64,000 nt of DNA, from NCBI GenBank assembly GCA_910890315.1, contig CAJVGD010000001.1, forward strand, positions 682,001 to 746,000. The letters are read 5' to 3'. Under the pieces are notes generated by a model. That model worked only from the letters and a program-made list of their open reading frames with translations. It did no database searches and was not told where the DNA came from. Shown here one piece after another: positions 1 to 19,106 of this stretch (positions are counted from its first letter, which is position 1; every line of letters begins with the position of its first letter). The position numbers and the translations under genes are program-made. This stretch comes from Serendipita indica DSM 11827. Its lineage: Eukaryota; Basidiomycota; Agaricomycetes; Sebacinales; Serendipitaceae.

Positions 1-2278
<2,278 letters not shown>

Positions 2279-4474
2279 ACTCTCGAGTTTGGCGGGGAGA
2301 GGGGGACTGCAATCAGAGGGCCAAGAGATTTCTCGACGTTTGGAGGGTGTTTGCTCTCTGCTTGTAACACGAGCGTTCTAATTGTCTTGCGCGGGCTTCT
2401 ACAGTGATCTCGCACGGAGGCGGAAGAGGCAGGGGGCAAGAAACGATAAACAGTGTGCCCCGCATAAACTCAACGGATAGGCGAGCCGACCCCAGCGCGC
2501 CGTGTGCACACCAGAGCTCTTATCGCGATTGGGAAAATGTCGGTTTTTAATTATTTATTTTAAATAAATTACTTTTTCACACCGCCCGAGCTATAATTCA
2601 CATGGAGGACCCCCACGCAAGGCCCAAACGAGGCGGAGAGAGGCCGTCCATGCATCCCCAGAGTGTGTCGTTCTGCACAGAAGAAGTTTGATGGGAGACC
2701 CAAAAGGCCAGCCCCCCCAGCCCCGTCTCTCGCCTTTGCCGGTTCTCACCCAAAAATGGTCCCGGCGCTTCCACCCCGATCGTAATCATCCCGCGTCTAG
2801 CCTGACGCTCACTGCCGGTCCGAGTCTACCCGGCCACACTCTAAAAGCATACGCTCGGTTCGTCGAATGCGGGAAATCAACTTGACAGACCCGCCGCATG
2901 AATTCTGCTTGTTTCGATGACGATAAGCCCTTGGTACGCCCACGAACTCCCCTCCGGCTCTGTCCTTTCCGATCCCCCCCCCCCACATGGACACATGGAC
3001 ACATGGGCGGACAGTCAGACACCCCCTAATCCTGTCCCATAACGCCCTGCGAGCCGCTTCCTCGGATTCGGAGAAACTCGCCATCCCCACACAAAGCCTC
3101 TCTCCGATGAACCCGTCCTCTGTCCACGTATCCATCCGACCAGTTTCCTGTTCATGTCTTGCATGACATAAGAGAAATGGACCTACAGGCACATCATTAT
3201 TCTTTTTGCAGGAACGCGATCGACACGGTGAGACGTATAGCTTTCCAGCGTCCCACGTTTATTCAAGGCGATGACCGACCGGGAGGAGAGTCGATTCGTG
3301 CAACTACTCCTGCCATCCTCAGTTAGTGCCGAGGTTCAAACGTCAGGGAGCGATAGCGACGCCACTCACCCCTTGTCGAAGCGCAGCCAAAAAAAAGGAG
3401 GGCCTGATGAAACGTGTCGATCCGCCTAGTTTTTCCGCGCCGTTACAGGAAGATAGGCAAAATCTGCAAACTTCGAGATTACGCGGATATCTATTGTCGT
3501 TGTCGACGGGATAGCCAGGCTCGATTTGCTTCGGAGTATCTATGACACGCCAGCGACAGACATTGCAAATCCGTCCTTTCCCTGTGGCGTTTCGTGGATG
3601 CTTTTCGCCTCGTGAAAACTGTCTGCTCCTTGTCACCTGTGTGATTTCCAGCTCACCTCACTTTGTTATCAGGTTTCAAGTGTGATAAACGTGCAAACCG
3701 TCGACACATCACGCGGTTTCATCATAATGCTCCGATGCTCTAGAGGGAATCCCCTGGATGTTACTCGAAAGAGGAGATGGGTCACCTGTCACTGATCCAT
3801 AGATATGGTCAAGTCTGTGTCCTTTCCGCTCTCGGTACATCCTAATGAAGCCAAGCCTGTGGGGATGTCAAGCGGGCCAAGCGGACACGGGTACGGGAAT
3901 GATAGGTCGCGCTTGGGGTTGATATTGACGGGTTCCTGTACATCTCTTACACCTTGTTTATCTTGTTTGCTAGTTTTGCTCGGTATGTACCTAGAAACAA
4001 TTGAAATCTCGGAGGATCCATCCGCCCAAATGAGCGAGAAAACTCCAGGCTAAGTAGTCATTTTTGAATCCACAAGTTATTCCCGGTCTCGGCGCGTTTG
4101 ACACGGCGATGCGGGGCGGGGGGTGCCCATAGTAATCGCGAGAGCGCCAGAAGCGGTTTGGCGATGCCGTATCGCGCCCGTGTGTTTATCCAGAGGCCCG
4201 TACAACACGGGTAAGGTCCATAACTGGATAGTTGACGAAACGAGCCGAAGCGCTGGACAAATGATTAGAAGCTGTTTATGCACGCAGCGAGCAGCGGATC
4301 TGTCAGTTCTGCCGACAATTGCAAGCGGTTTTCTTGTTGCCTCGTTCGTTGCTATTTTCTGAGGTTGCTCAAGTCAGAAGAGATTACGACTGGTGACGTC
4401 CAGAATGGACTCCTAGACGACCATGAACTTCATCACTGGATTGCTTGTTTGAAGGTCTAGAACTGTACTGAACC
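2279..4474. other. Long intergenic region upstream of the creA-like gene
   Basis: About 2.2 kb with no reading frame that I can support on either strand; short open stretches lack recognisable domains or consistent splice signals. It holds an AT-only near-palindrome at 2548-2571, a run of nine or so C at about 2977-2986 and a small direct repeat (ACACATGG units) at about 2988-3006. The half nearest 2278 is the presumable promoter and leader of the creA-like gene; the half nearest 4474 would serve the HIT gene. Confidence 0.5.
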
Positions 4475-5255
4475 ATGTTCTCTCCCAAGGCTAGCAACCG
4501 AGTCGCACGGTGGGGGTGGCACAGTCCAGACTTTGAAGTCAACCGCATCAGCATCGACGTCGCCCGAGTCGAAACCAAATATGTCAAATCTTGTCAAGTA
4601 AGGTTATTTCGCCTAAGAATACTCTCGATTCACCACCTAGTTCCAAAGGCTTACTGCAGATTGCATATTCTGCAAGATAATCCGCGGACAAATTCCGAGC
4701 TTCAAGCTTGTAGAAACAGAGCTCACGTTGGTGCTTCACTATGGCAGTTGCCTACATGTTCACCAATCCCAGGTACTCGTTTTTGGATATTGGACCGCTA
4801 TCCAAGGGGCATTCTTTAATCATTCCAAAGTGTTCGCGTTCGTCGTATTACACACACACCATATCTTACATGCCCAACAGATTGCGGGGTCAAATTGGCG
4901 GACATGTACTGTTTCGACACCCATAGTAGTCTCACTCACTCACCTCTCTGGCAGCCCAGATGAGTTCCTTGCCGATGCTATGCCGGTCGCGAAGAAGATT
5001 GCGATTGCTACAGGAGCGCAAGATTACAATATCCTCCAAAATAACGGAGAGATTGCTCATCAGGTGCGTGATAAGGAATATGAATGTATTATATTGATAT
5101 GGATCGTCCTCTAGGTCGTCAAGCATGTTCACTTCCATGTGATTCCGAAGCCAGAGGCCAGCGACAAGCAAGGCCTTGTTATTGGTTGGCCAACACAGAA
5201 GCCAGAGATGGATGAACTCAAGGCACTTCATGCTGAAATGCTATCAAAGTTGTAG
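4475..5255 (+). CDS. HNT1: HIT-family nucleotide hydrolase (HINT1/Hnt1-like)
   Basis: Histidine-triad hydrolase, expected to split adenosine phosphoramidates and related AMP conjugates. Six exons join in frame to 180 aa through introns 4598-4640, 4727-4772, 4832-4880, 4906-4954 and 5064-5114 (43-51 nt each). The protein reads CIFCKIIRGQIPSFK (Cys pair as in HINT1), FLDIGPLSKGHSLIIPK, PDEFLADAMPVAKK, QNNGEIAHQ and the catalytic triad HVHFHVIPKP at the start of the last exon. The ATG at 4475 gives a roughly 40-residue N-terminal extension relative to ordinary HINT proteins; it is the only upstream start that keeps phase with the second exon, and the extension might be a targeting sequence. That extension is the least certain part. 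Confidence 0.88.
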
Positions 5256-5468
5256 TGGATTGTACGAAATCGATGATCAATGAAGTCCGGTCTTTGCAGT
5301 CTCCTCTCGTCATAAACTCGGCATTTGACTATCGTTTTAACAGTAAATTGAAATCTCAGTGTAGACCGTCCTTCATTCTAGTAGGCACTCGACGGCGTCA
5401 ATGTGGCGAACAAACCTTGCACTCACCGACTACACTCGTGGCGAGGAAGAGTCCATTAAAGATCAAAA

Positions 5469-6072
5469 ATGGTGTCTGCAGCATACGATACACCTTCTGA
5501 AGATGAATCAGGAGGAACTGCGAGCCCCATCGATATTGAACCGCGTGAAAGCCCAGGTCAGTCTTGTCACGGGAGTATAGATGGACAACTAATCTTGTAT
5601 CTTCTTCTCTGTACAACTGTTTCACTATCTATCAGCCACTGGGTCCGGTAAACGACGCCTGGCGCCTTCTGGCTCGTCCCAACGCGAGGCCAAATCACGC
5701 CGTACAGGTGAACCCGGAGAGATGTCTACACCTGGTCAACAAGGTGGACTTACTGCTAGTGGCTCGCGAGGACCAGGAGGTGGGTCGCAGCCCCCTGGCT
5801 ATGGATCCCAGTCGATGTCTGTTCACGGGATGATAGAAGAAGGTTATGGAACTCGACAAAAGCGTGACGAGTTTGTTGATCAGAAACTCATGGACGACTT
5901 GAAGAAGGGTGAGTATTCCTTGGTGTATGGCATGGGCGCATTTAGATGCTGCTCGATGCTTTGAATTGGTGTCCTGACGCTATTCTAAATAGATCTTGGA
6001 GACCCGTTGGATCGCCAGCTGAATGCCGTCCAGGCTGATGTCGCGGCAGCCGCCCGTTCACCTCAGCCATAG
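5469..6072 (+). CDS. Small hypothetical protein, Gly/Ser/Gln-rich middle
   Basis: Three exons (5469-5556, 5636-5908, 5993-6072) join in frame to 146 aa through introns of 79 and 84 nt with good GT...AG ends. The N-terminus is acidic (TPSEDESGG), the middle has a basic patch (SGKRRLAPSG, EAKSRRTGEPG) followed by a Gly/Gln/Ser-rich stretch, and the C-terminus is charged and probably helical (YGTRQKRDEFVDQKLMDDLKK, then DPLDRQLNAVQADVAAAA). It lies 213 bp behind the HIT gene on the same strand. I do not recognise the family. The charged C-terminal helix and basic patch would suit a small nuclear complex subunit, but that is only an impression. Confidence 0.6.
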
Positions 6073-6567
6073 TAAACCAATCTTGTAGAACTCAGACAAT
6101 GAAGAATCGATTGAGATGGTCTTGTTCAGAACACCCCTCCCATTGTTTAGGAAGTGTCGCCTTCATGGATCACCTTTGACTGAGGCAATGTCATCCAATC
6201 AAAGGCTTCCGATGATTCCGGAAACTTCTCGAATAGTATTGATGGCGAGTGACTAGATTTCGTCATGACTCAGTGGCAGTGGGACAATGACTGGGCTCTT
6301 GAGACTTCGACCTTTGAACCCAACTATCACATCTAGACCGAGAGTTTCTCGACGATGAGCCTTTAAGACGCCAGTTTCACTGGTCATACACGTCTGTCAC
6401 GCTCTTCGTCACATTTCACGCGCAGTGCTAGCTTTACGCGCCCCCGGGGATTGCAAGGAAGCAAGCCTTGCGCTTATGAGCGCGTACCCAACTCGTACAT
6501 CACATTCATACTCTCAAAGATCTCATTATACACTCGAACACGAACAAGACGCGTGCCGTCGTCACAG
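6073..6567. other. Intergenic region upstream of GCN2
   Basis: About 495 bp without a supportable gene. It contains the 3' end of the small hypothetical gene and the promoter/leader of GCN2. No obvious TATA box close to the start and no repeat seen. Confidence 0.5.
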
Positions 6568-12310
<5,743 letters not shown>

Positions 12311-12550
12311 AGACAAACACATGCGAGGTACAGGTTGTCCACCCCTGTGTATTGAATGTCATAGCTGAATTGCTATTTCACGTGAAGGACGGAGTACGCC
12401 CGACGGACTCGGGGAGTGAATAAGTTTACTGGAGCTCGAGGACTGTCGATGGTTGCCAACTAATGCATGTGATTTCCCCACATTTTCTGCTGAACTGTGA
12501 GTGGGTGGTGACCTGTGGCCATTATCGATGAGGGGCCCCATATGCTACGA

Positions 12551-12557
12551 CTATATA
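12551..12557 (+). promoter_or_regulatory. TATA box of the aldehyde dehydrogenase gene
   Basis: CTATATAAGG lies about 50 bp before the ATG at 12607, in a 296-bp spacer after GCN2. Position and sequence fit a TATA element of a strongly expressed or inducible gene. Confidence 0.65.
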
Positions 12558-12606
12558 AGGGGATGGTGGGGGTGGCTCTACCCGCAACTTGCTCCTGACC
12601 TCGACA

Positions 12607-14932
12607 ATGACTACTTTCACGTACCAGTTTAACACGCCCACCTACAAGGGATCCTCCAACTTCCCAACTGGCCTCTTCATCGGTGGCAAGTTTGTCGATG
12701 GATCCGAGGGGAAAACCATCGAGTAAGTTCTGCCCTTGTCCCCACGTCCGGACTCATTGTGACATCTTCTCCAGCGTCATCAACCCGACGTCTGGAAAGG
12801 TCATTACAGCGATCTCTGAGGGTGGGTACATTCCATTCTATTCACCTCCTACTCGTGAGTATCGTCTGATCTATCGTGTATACAGGAACGCGCAAGGACG
12901 TGGACGTCGCCGTTGCCACTGCGCACAAGGCATTCGAGGAGTCTTGGGGTCTCAAGGTGATTGGCAGATTGTGCATTATCCCATCAGATGGGTCACCTGA
13001 GCGACTCAATAGGTCCCCGGTTCTGAGCGCGGCAGATTGCTTATGCGACTTGCGGATCTCATCGAGCAAAATGCAGAAGAACTTGCCGCTCTGGAGGCTC
13101 TCGATAATGGCAAGGCTTACAAGACAGCACTTGGCTTCGACGTTGCAGAGAGCGCGGCCGTCTTCCGGTAGGTTCCTGGACGGTCTCTCCTCGCGATGGA
13201 TACTCATTTCTTTCGCAGATACTATGGTGGCTGGGCAGGTAAATACAGACATCAATCTCGAGGTGCACGTCTCTGACCGGCTTTGGGTTCTCCTTGTACT
13301 CGTGCGTTGTGGGATCGCGCTGAGCAGATAAATTCAGCGGGAAAACGTAATGTACATTCCTCAGAACCCCCGTAGCACTGTGGCAAGCTCCTCTCGCCCT
13401 CTGGCATCCGCCCGCTCCTAATCTGGAAGGTTTCGTTGGTGAACTGACCTTGAACCGTACAGAATTGAGGTTAATGAAGATAAATTCGGCTATACTCTCC
13501 ATGAGCCCATCGGGGCTGTTGGCTGCATCATCCCGTGGAACTTCCCTTGTGGGCTCACTCTCGATATCATCTACATGGGCCTGCTGACCCTCAGTAGTGT
13601 TGATGCTCGCCTGGAAATTAGGCCCTAGTTTGAGCGTTGGCTGTACCGTCGTGCTCAAACCGTCAGAGCTCACCCCGCTCACAGGTGATCCTCTGCGCTC
13701 TTCCATTTTTTCATCTCTTATACATTTCTACAGCCCTTCGTATCTGCTCCCTCATCAACGAGGCCGGTTTCCCTCCAGGAGTTGTCAATATTGTGACTGG
13801 CTACGGCAACACCGTCGGTGCCGCAATCGCGGAGCATCCCCATCTCGAAAAGGTTGCATTCACCGGATCTACTCTTGTCGGAAGGTCGATCATGAAAGCA
13901 GCTGCCAGCTCGAATCTCAAAAAAGTCACGCTCGAACTCGGTGGCAAGGTAACTATACCCGGCTCCGTCGCGTAGCGGCGTGGTACTGATAATCTGAATT
14001 GTAGAGTCCAAACATTATTTTCGACGATGCAGATATCGACCAAGCCGTCAAGTGGTCTGCGTTCGGTATCTTGTACGCTCACTTTCTGCCATACGGTAGA
14101 TTCAACTGATGCCCCGTAGCTTCAACCATGGACAGTGCTGCTGCGCTGGTAAGTGACTTTACCATGTCGTTTCCATATATTTGAACTTGGTGGACAGGAT
14201 CTCGAGTCTATGTCCAAGCGAGCATATACGACAAATTTGTTGATCTATTCACCAAACACGTCAAGACACTCAAAGTCGGCGATCCATTTGAAGCAGATAC
14301 TTTCCAGGGCCCTCAGGTTTCGCAAACACAACAGGAGCGAATCATGGGGTACATCAACTCTGGAAAGGCCGAGGGTGCCACTGTTGTACGTCGCTCTGCC
14401 TAGCCGGCACAACTCTGACTAGCCAGTAGCATATGGGAGGCGACCGCCATGGAGAGGACGGCTACTTCATCCAGCCGACCGTTTTCACTGATACCACGCC
14501 CGATATGACAATCTGCAGAGAAGAAATCTTTGGTCCCGTTGTTGTGGTCAGCAAGTTCGAAGACGAAAAAGGTTAGTCACAGGCTCTGCCCTTTGTGCGT
14601 CAATGTACTCACGTATGATAGATATTATTAAGCAAGCCAACGACTCGATGTATGGACTGGCTGCTGCCGTCTTCTCGCGCGACATCACGCGCGCACTCAC
14701 GGTGGCCAACAAGCTCCAAGCTGGCACTGTGTGGGTTAATTGCTACAACCAGCTCAACCCACAGCTACCATTCGGCGGATATAAGGCCAGTGGATTTGGC
14801 CGTGAGCTTGGCGAGTATGCCCTCCAAAAGTACGTTGCTCTTGACACTTTCATTGTGACATAGAGAATTAACGACGTCCCTAGCTACACCAATGTCAAAG
14901 CTGTACACGTCAATCTCGGGGCGAGGAAGTAA
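12607..14932 (+). CDS. NAD(P)-dependent aldehyde dehydrogenase
   Basis: Oxidises aldehydes such as acetaldehyde to carboxylic acids. The protein starts with [33 protein letters not shown]-type sequence of class 1/2 aldehyde dehydrogenases. It contains the substrate and cofactor segment [14 protein letters not shown] (about 13505-13550), [15 protein letters not shown], the catalytic glutamate in LELGGKSPN across the intron at about 13950, and the catalytic cysteine in [11 protein letters not shown] (around 14120-14200). Then come [32 protein letters not shown] and [12 protein letters not shown], and the end [16 protein letters not shown]. About ten short introns interrupt it. There is no obvious mitochondrial presequence, so it is probably cytosolic. 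A TATA box precedes it. Confidence 0.93.
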
Positions 14933-15022
14933 AAAAAAGCATTCTGTACCCGCAGTGAATGTAGGATAACGTGAATCTACACCTTGAACATCAACCGTAT
15001 TCTCCTGCGCGCTGCTCAGTTA

Positions 15023-17130
15023 ATGCCGCATGATTATGTACCACTTTCTGTCGACTCCAATGAAGATATAAGCTCCAAGGTGCTCCCAAATGGGGGTGTC
15101 ATCACGATACATGGCAGGACGGGAGAATACACATATTGCTACGGGCCTCCGGGTAAAGCGAAACTCTCATACAGGGCCCTGAGCCATCATTTCCGACGAT
15201 TTTGACCTGGTTTACAGGTCTTCAGGGTCTCTTGAACACCAAATATGCCGTCGCTTGCTCGTTGTTTGCGTCGCTTGGCGGTCTGACATTTGGCTACGAT
15301 CAAGGAGTTATCAGTAATATCCTCGTCATGCGAGATTTTGTTCAGCGGTTTCCCCTCTCTCCCTTTCAAGTAGGCTTGCTCAGTGCGTCTCTTTGTCGCC
15401 GCTCTCGCCCGACTCTGGCCTGACAGAGATCCCCAAACTCTACGAATATAGCGGCATTTTTGGAGCTTGGGGCTCTAGTTGGTGCATTGCAAGCGGGCGT
15501 ATTTGCGGACAAGTACTCACGACGACATTCGATTGTTTTGGCGAGCGGTATGTGTACTTGAACATCCCATAGTGATAATTTACCAAGATTAATCAGTCAT
15601 ATTCTGTGTGGGCTCCCTTTTACAGACTGTAGCTTCAAGCGTCGGCGTCCTAATGCTCGGACGAGCTATTGGTGGGGTTGGAATCGGCGCACTAAGGTAA
15701 GCCTGGCTCATGACTATTGTTGAGTTTGCTGAAGTGTCTATGTAGCATGCTCTGCCCTCTATACATATCGGAAATGTCATCCCCAGAAACTCGGGGTTCG
15801 CTCACCTCCTTGGAGCAGTTTTCAATTGTTCTTGGTGTCGTTATCGGCTTCTGGGCAGGTTTCATCACGCGCAATATTCCAGGAGCAGCATCGTGGCGTA
15901 TACCACTGGGTGTGCAAATCATCCCTGGCGTTGTTTTGGCTGTTGGGACCTTTTGGCTTCCACCTAGTCCCAGACTACTACTCCTGAGGGGGTACGATTC
16001 AAGGGCAGAAAATACATTGGTCAAGCTAAGGGGAAGGGAGGCTGGTGATCCGCTACTCCAGGCGAGTGCTGCAAAGTGATTTGACGTAATAGCTAACTCT
16101 AACAACATAGCTCGAGCTTTCAGAAATGAAGGTAGAGGTCGCTTTGGCAAACGAATCTGCCGATGGGCATGACAATGACTGGTCTGCTCTCTTTGGGCCA
16201 GCATTGCTCAAGCGAACGATGATTGGCGTCGGCGTAATGTTCTTTCAACGTAAGTTTACTTCTTCGTCTCTACATTGACCCTGAATCTGGGCAGAATGGA
16301 GCGGGATCAACGCCCTGCTATACTATGGTCCCTCTCTAATGCACAGTATCGGCCTAGAGGGGGATACAGTATCGCTTGTGATGTCAGGATTCATCAATGT
16401 GATGCAGCTCATTGCTGTCATACCAGCATTCTTCCTCCTAGACAGTATCGGGAGAAGACCATTATTGAAAGGAGGAGCGATTGTCATGGCCATTTCGCAT
16501 CTTAGCGTCGCCATCTTGGTAAACCTAGCCGATGGTCCTGCTACAGCCGCTCATCTGTGACTAGATTATGTGGGGAAGCAGTGACTGGAACGTACATCGT
16601 CCACTTGCTTGGGTGGCGGTTGGGTAAGCCTTGTCATTTACTCCCGACCAGCGCTCACTATCTCAGCATGATATATATCTTTACCGCTGCATATGGTGTC
16701 AGCTTTGGGCCCGTCGCCTGGGTCTTGCCGACAGAGGTTTTTCCCCTTTCGTTTCGTAGCAAAGGTGCCGCCATTTCGACGGCCTCAAACTGGTTTAACA
16801 ACTGTGAGTATTCACCGTCGCACGGTTTCTGACATGGCTTCAATCCCATTTAGTTTTAATTGGACTCATTACACCTCCCCTGGTGCATGCAACCCCCGCG
16901 TATGTATCCTCTGGTATGTGGTCTATATAATGACGCATTCCAGGGGGACGTTTTTCCTTCTCGCATTCGCCTGTATCCTCGGGCTTGTATGGACAATTCT
17001 GTTCGTGCCAGAGACAAAGGGTGTGTCTTTGGAGGAGATGGACCTCTTATTCTCCTCCTCTGTCGGACAAAACGAAATGGAACGACGGAGACAGGTGGGA
17101 CGTCTCACAATCCGTCCAACCCCTGGTTGA
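15023..17130 (+). CDS. MFS sugar porter (sugar transporter family)
   Basis: Proton-coupled or facilitative sugar/polyol transporter of the plasma membrane. The ATG at 15023 opens a hydrophilic leader; a 60-odd-nt intron then leads into LLNTKYAVACSLFASLGGLTFGYDQGVISNIL, the sugar-porter helix 1 signature. Further hallmarks are GALVGALQAGVFADKYSRR in the loop 2-3 region, GRAIGGVGIGAL, CPLYISEMSSPETRGSL after helix 4, GINALLYYGPSLM, and VPETKGVSLEEMDLLF after the last helix. Short introns break it into about nine exons. It ends only 74 bp before the stop codon of the convergent E1-beta gene. The substrate cannot be told from sequence. Confidence 0.88.
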
Positions 17131-17204
17131 CCGTTATTGATAGGCGCAAGAGGAGGTCGGGATACCGTCTTTATTGCGTGAGATTATGGATTCATGAGTG
17201 TAGA

Positions 17205-18917
17205 CTAGTACTTGAGTGTCTCTACCATAGCATCTAATATTCTCAACGCGTCTGGGATGTAAAACTTTTCGTACTGCAACCCGACCGGGGTACTGAGGAA
17301 AGTCAGCGATCCTATCAAATGAAGGATGAAATGATGCGTACTCCCAACCACAGACCCTCTTCACTGGTGCTGCAAGTTTGAGGAAGCACCGCTTCTGGAC
17401 CTCTGCTGCAATCTCTGCTCCGACGCCTCCCGTCCTACCAGCCTCGTGAACGATCACTAGACGGCCTGTCCGGTTTACGCTCTCGATGACGCCTTCCATA
17501 TCCCACGGGAGGATAGTCCGCAGGTCGATCAACTCGATGTTTGCCTTTCTTGCGTCACGAGGTACAAAGTCTTCTCCTGTAATGATGGAGGTGGGGATGA
17601 TAGCATCGACATGGCCATTTCGCATGTATAGAGGGGTGTGCCCCAGGTAAGTAATGTCAGATCCGAACCTCGTACGAGCGTTTCCATCTTCGAAAGGGGG
17701 AGTGTATAGTCCGATATCGGTACTTGTTCCACAGATGAACGGTATAATATCTTGGGCTCCATAAAGATCACTGGGTTTGGGTCTCGAATTGAGGCGAGGA
17801 GTAGCCCTTTAGCTTGGATAGGTGACCGGGGAACGACAACCTAGTCATTTGGTCAATGCCTTTCTCTTTAGGCCAGACAATGATTACTTTGAGTCCAGAA
17901 GCACCTAGGAAGAATCCCTCCGGGCTCTGAGAGTGATACAATCCACCGTGTCCAACGGACATGCACGGCGTTCGAACGGTGAGCCCTCCGACGTTGAATT
18001 GTCCACCAGAGCGATATCGAATCTTTGCGGCCTCGTTCACGAGTTGGTCGAATGCAGGGAAGATGTAGTCGCTAGGTTTTGTAAGTATCTCCTATGACAA
18101 TATAAGAACGACGGCGGACCTAAATTGGATTTCTGCAATCGCTGTTTGCCCCATCGCGGCAAGTCCAATACCGAAGCCCGCGATACCCTACTAAAGTTGA
18201 GTAATAATCATTCGACTAGCAACGTTTGTACCTATACACTGTGTTAGTACACCAAGATATCAAACCAAACGCACTTGCCTGTTCTGTGAGTGGAGTATTG
18301 AACACCCGCTCTTTGCCTAAACAGATCAGCTAAGGACTATGCATTATGATGCAACGAACCATATTCTTGTGCCAGCCCCATCGTACATCGAAAGACACCT
18401 CCAAACGCGACGTCTTCGCCTGAGTAGGTGGTGTCAGGTCATTGAAATGCGCGTATTATCTATTATACCAAAGACCACTGCACTCTCATCTGTTGAAAGG
18501 GCGATTCTTGACCAAGTTAGCCATCAATCACACTGGTCCTGTCGACATCGTACCCTAATGCATCGCGAACCTAGGGCGCAAGAGTTAGCACCCCTCTACA
18601 AGGCATAATAACGAGCCCACAGCCTGGTACATGTTCATTTTACGCGTCTCCCTTCCTCCGTCTGGACTCGCGCTCTCTGGTTCGCTCGTCCACATTAACC
18701 CTGGAGACTTGAGCGCTGTTTCGCGCGTTACACGCAGCAATTTAGACGTCACGATACTTGGGAGCTCCCCTCCAGCCGGCGGGGGTTTCTCCTGGGCCTC
18801 CGTTGGCGTCGTACCAGCATATCGTCGTCCTTGGCAGGCAGAAACCCCGCGCAAGGTTCTTAAAGTAGACCTTGACACGAATCTCGACGTTTGTGCGTGC
18901 TGTCTTAATCCGTGCAT
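17205..18917 (-). CDS. BCKDHB: Branched-chain 2-oxoacid dehydrogenase E1 subunit beta, mitochondrial
   Basis: Beta subunit of the thiamine-diphosphate E1 of the mitochondrial complex degrading Leu/Ile/Val ketoacids. The ATG at 18917 opens an Arg/Ser-rich presequence ([18 protein letters not shown]). The body contains [99 protein letters not shown] and FMEPKILYR, all diagnostic of the branched-chain rather than pyruvate enzyme. Then come [13 protein letters not shown] and [15 protein letters not shown]; the last exon encodes [19 protein letters not shown]. The splicing near 17560-17640 is ambiguous: a 62-nt intron restores frame but gives a product a few residues shorter than relatives. Confidence 0.92.
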
Positions 18918-19106
18918 GGCGCTGTAGTCCAAGAGCTGGGGGATCACATGCGTCCAAAGTCACTCGGAGCTTGACCAACACGCTACCAACGGATCTACCG
19001 CTTATTCTTCAAAACAAAGTAGCCAATTACGCGTAAAGACAGTGTATAGAAGAGGCGAGCATAGCTCTAGACAAGATACACTCGACGAATTTTTTGGAAC
19101 GATTCT

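Noticed and set aside
2809-3192. 127-codon frame on the minus strand in the long creA upstream region
   Set aside because: Low-complexity and simple-repeat overlap, no motif, no splice partners, no TATA signal; not enough to call a gene.
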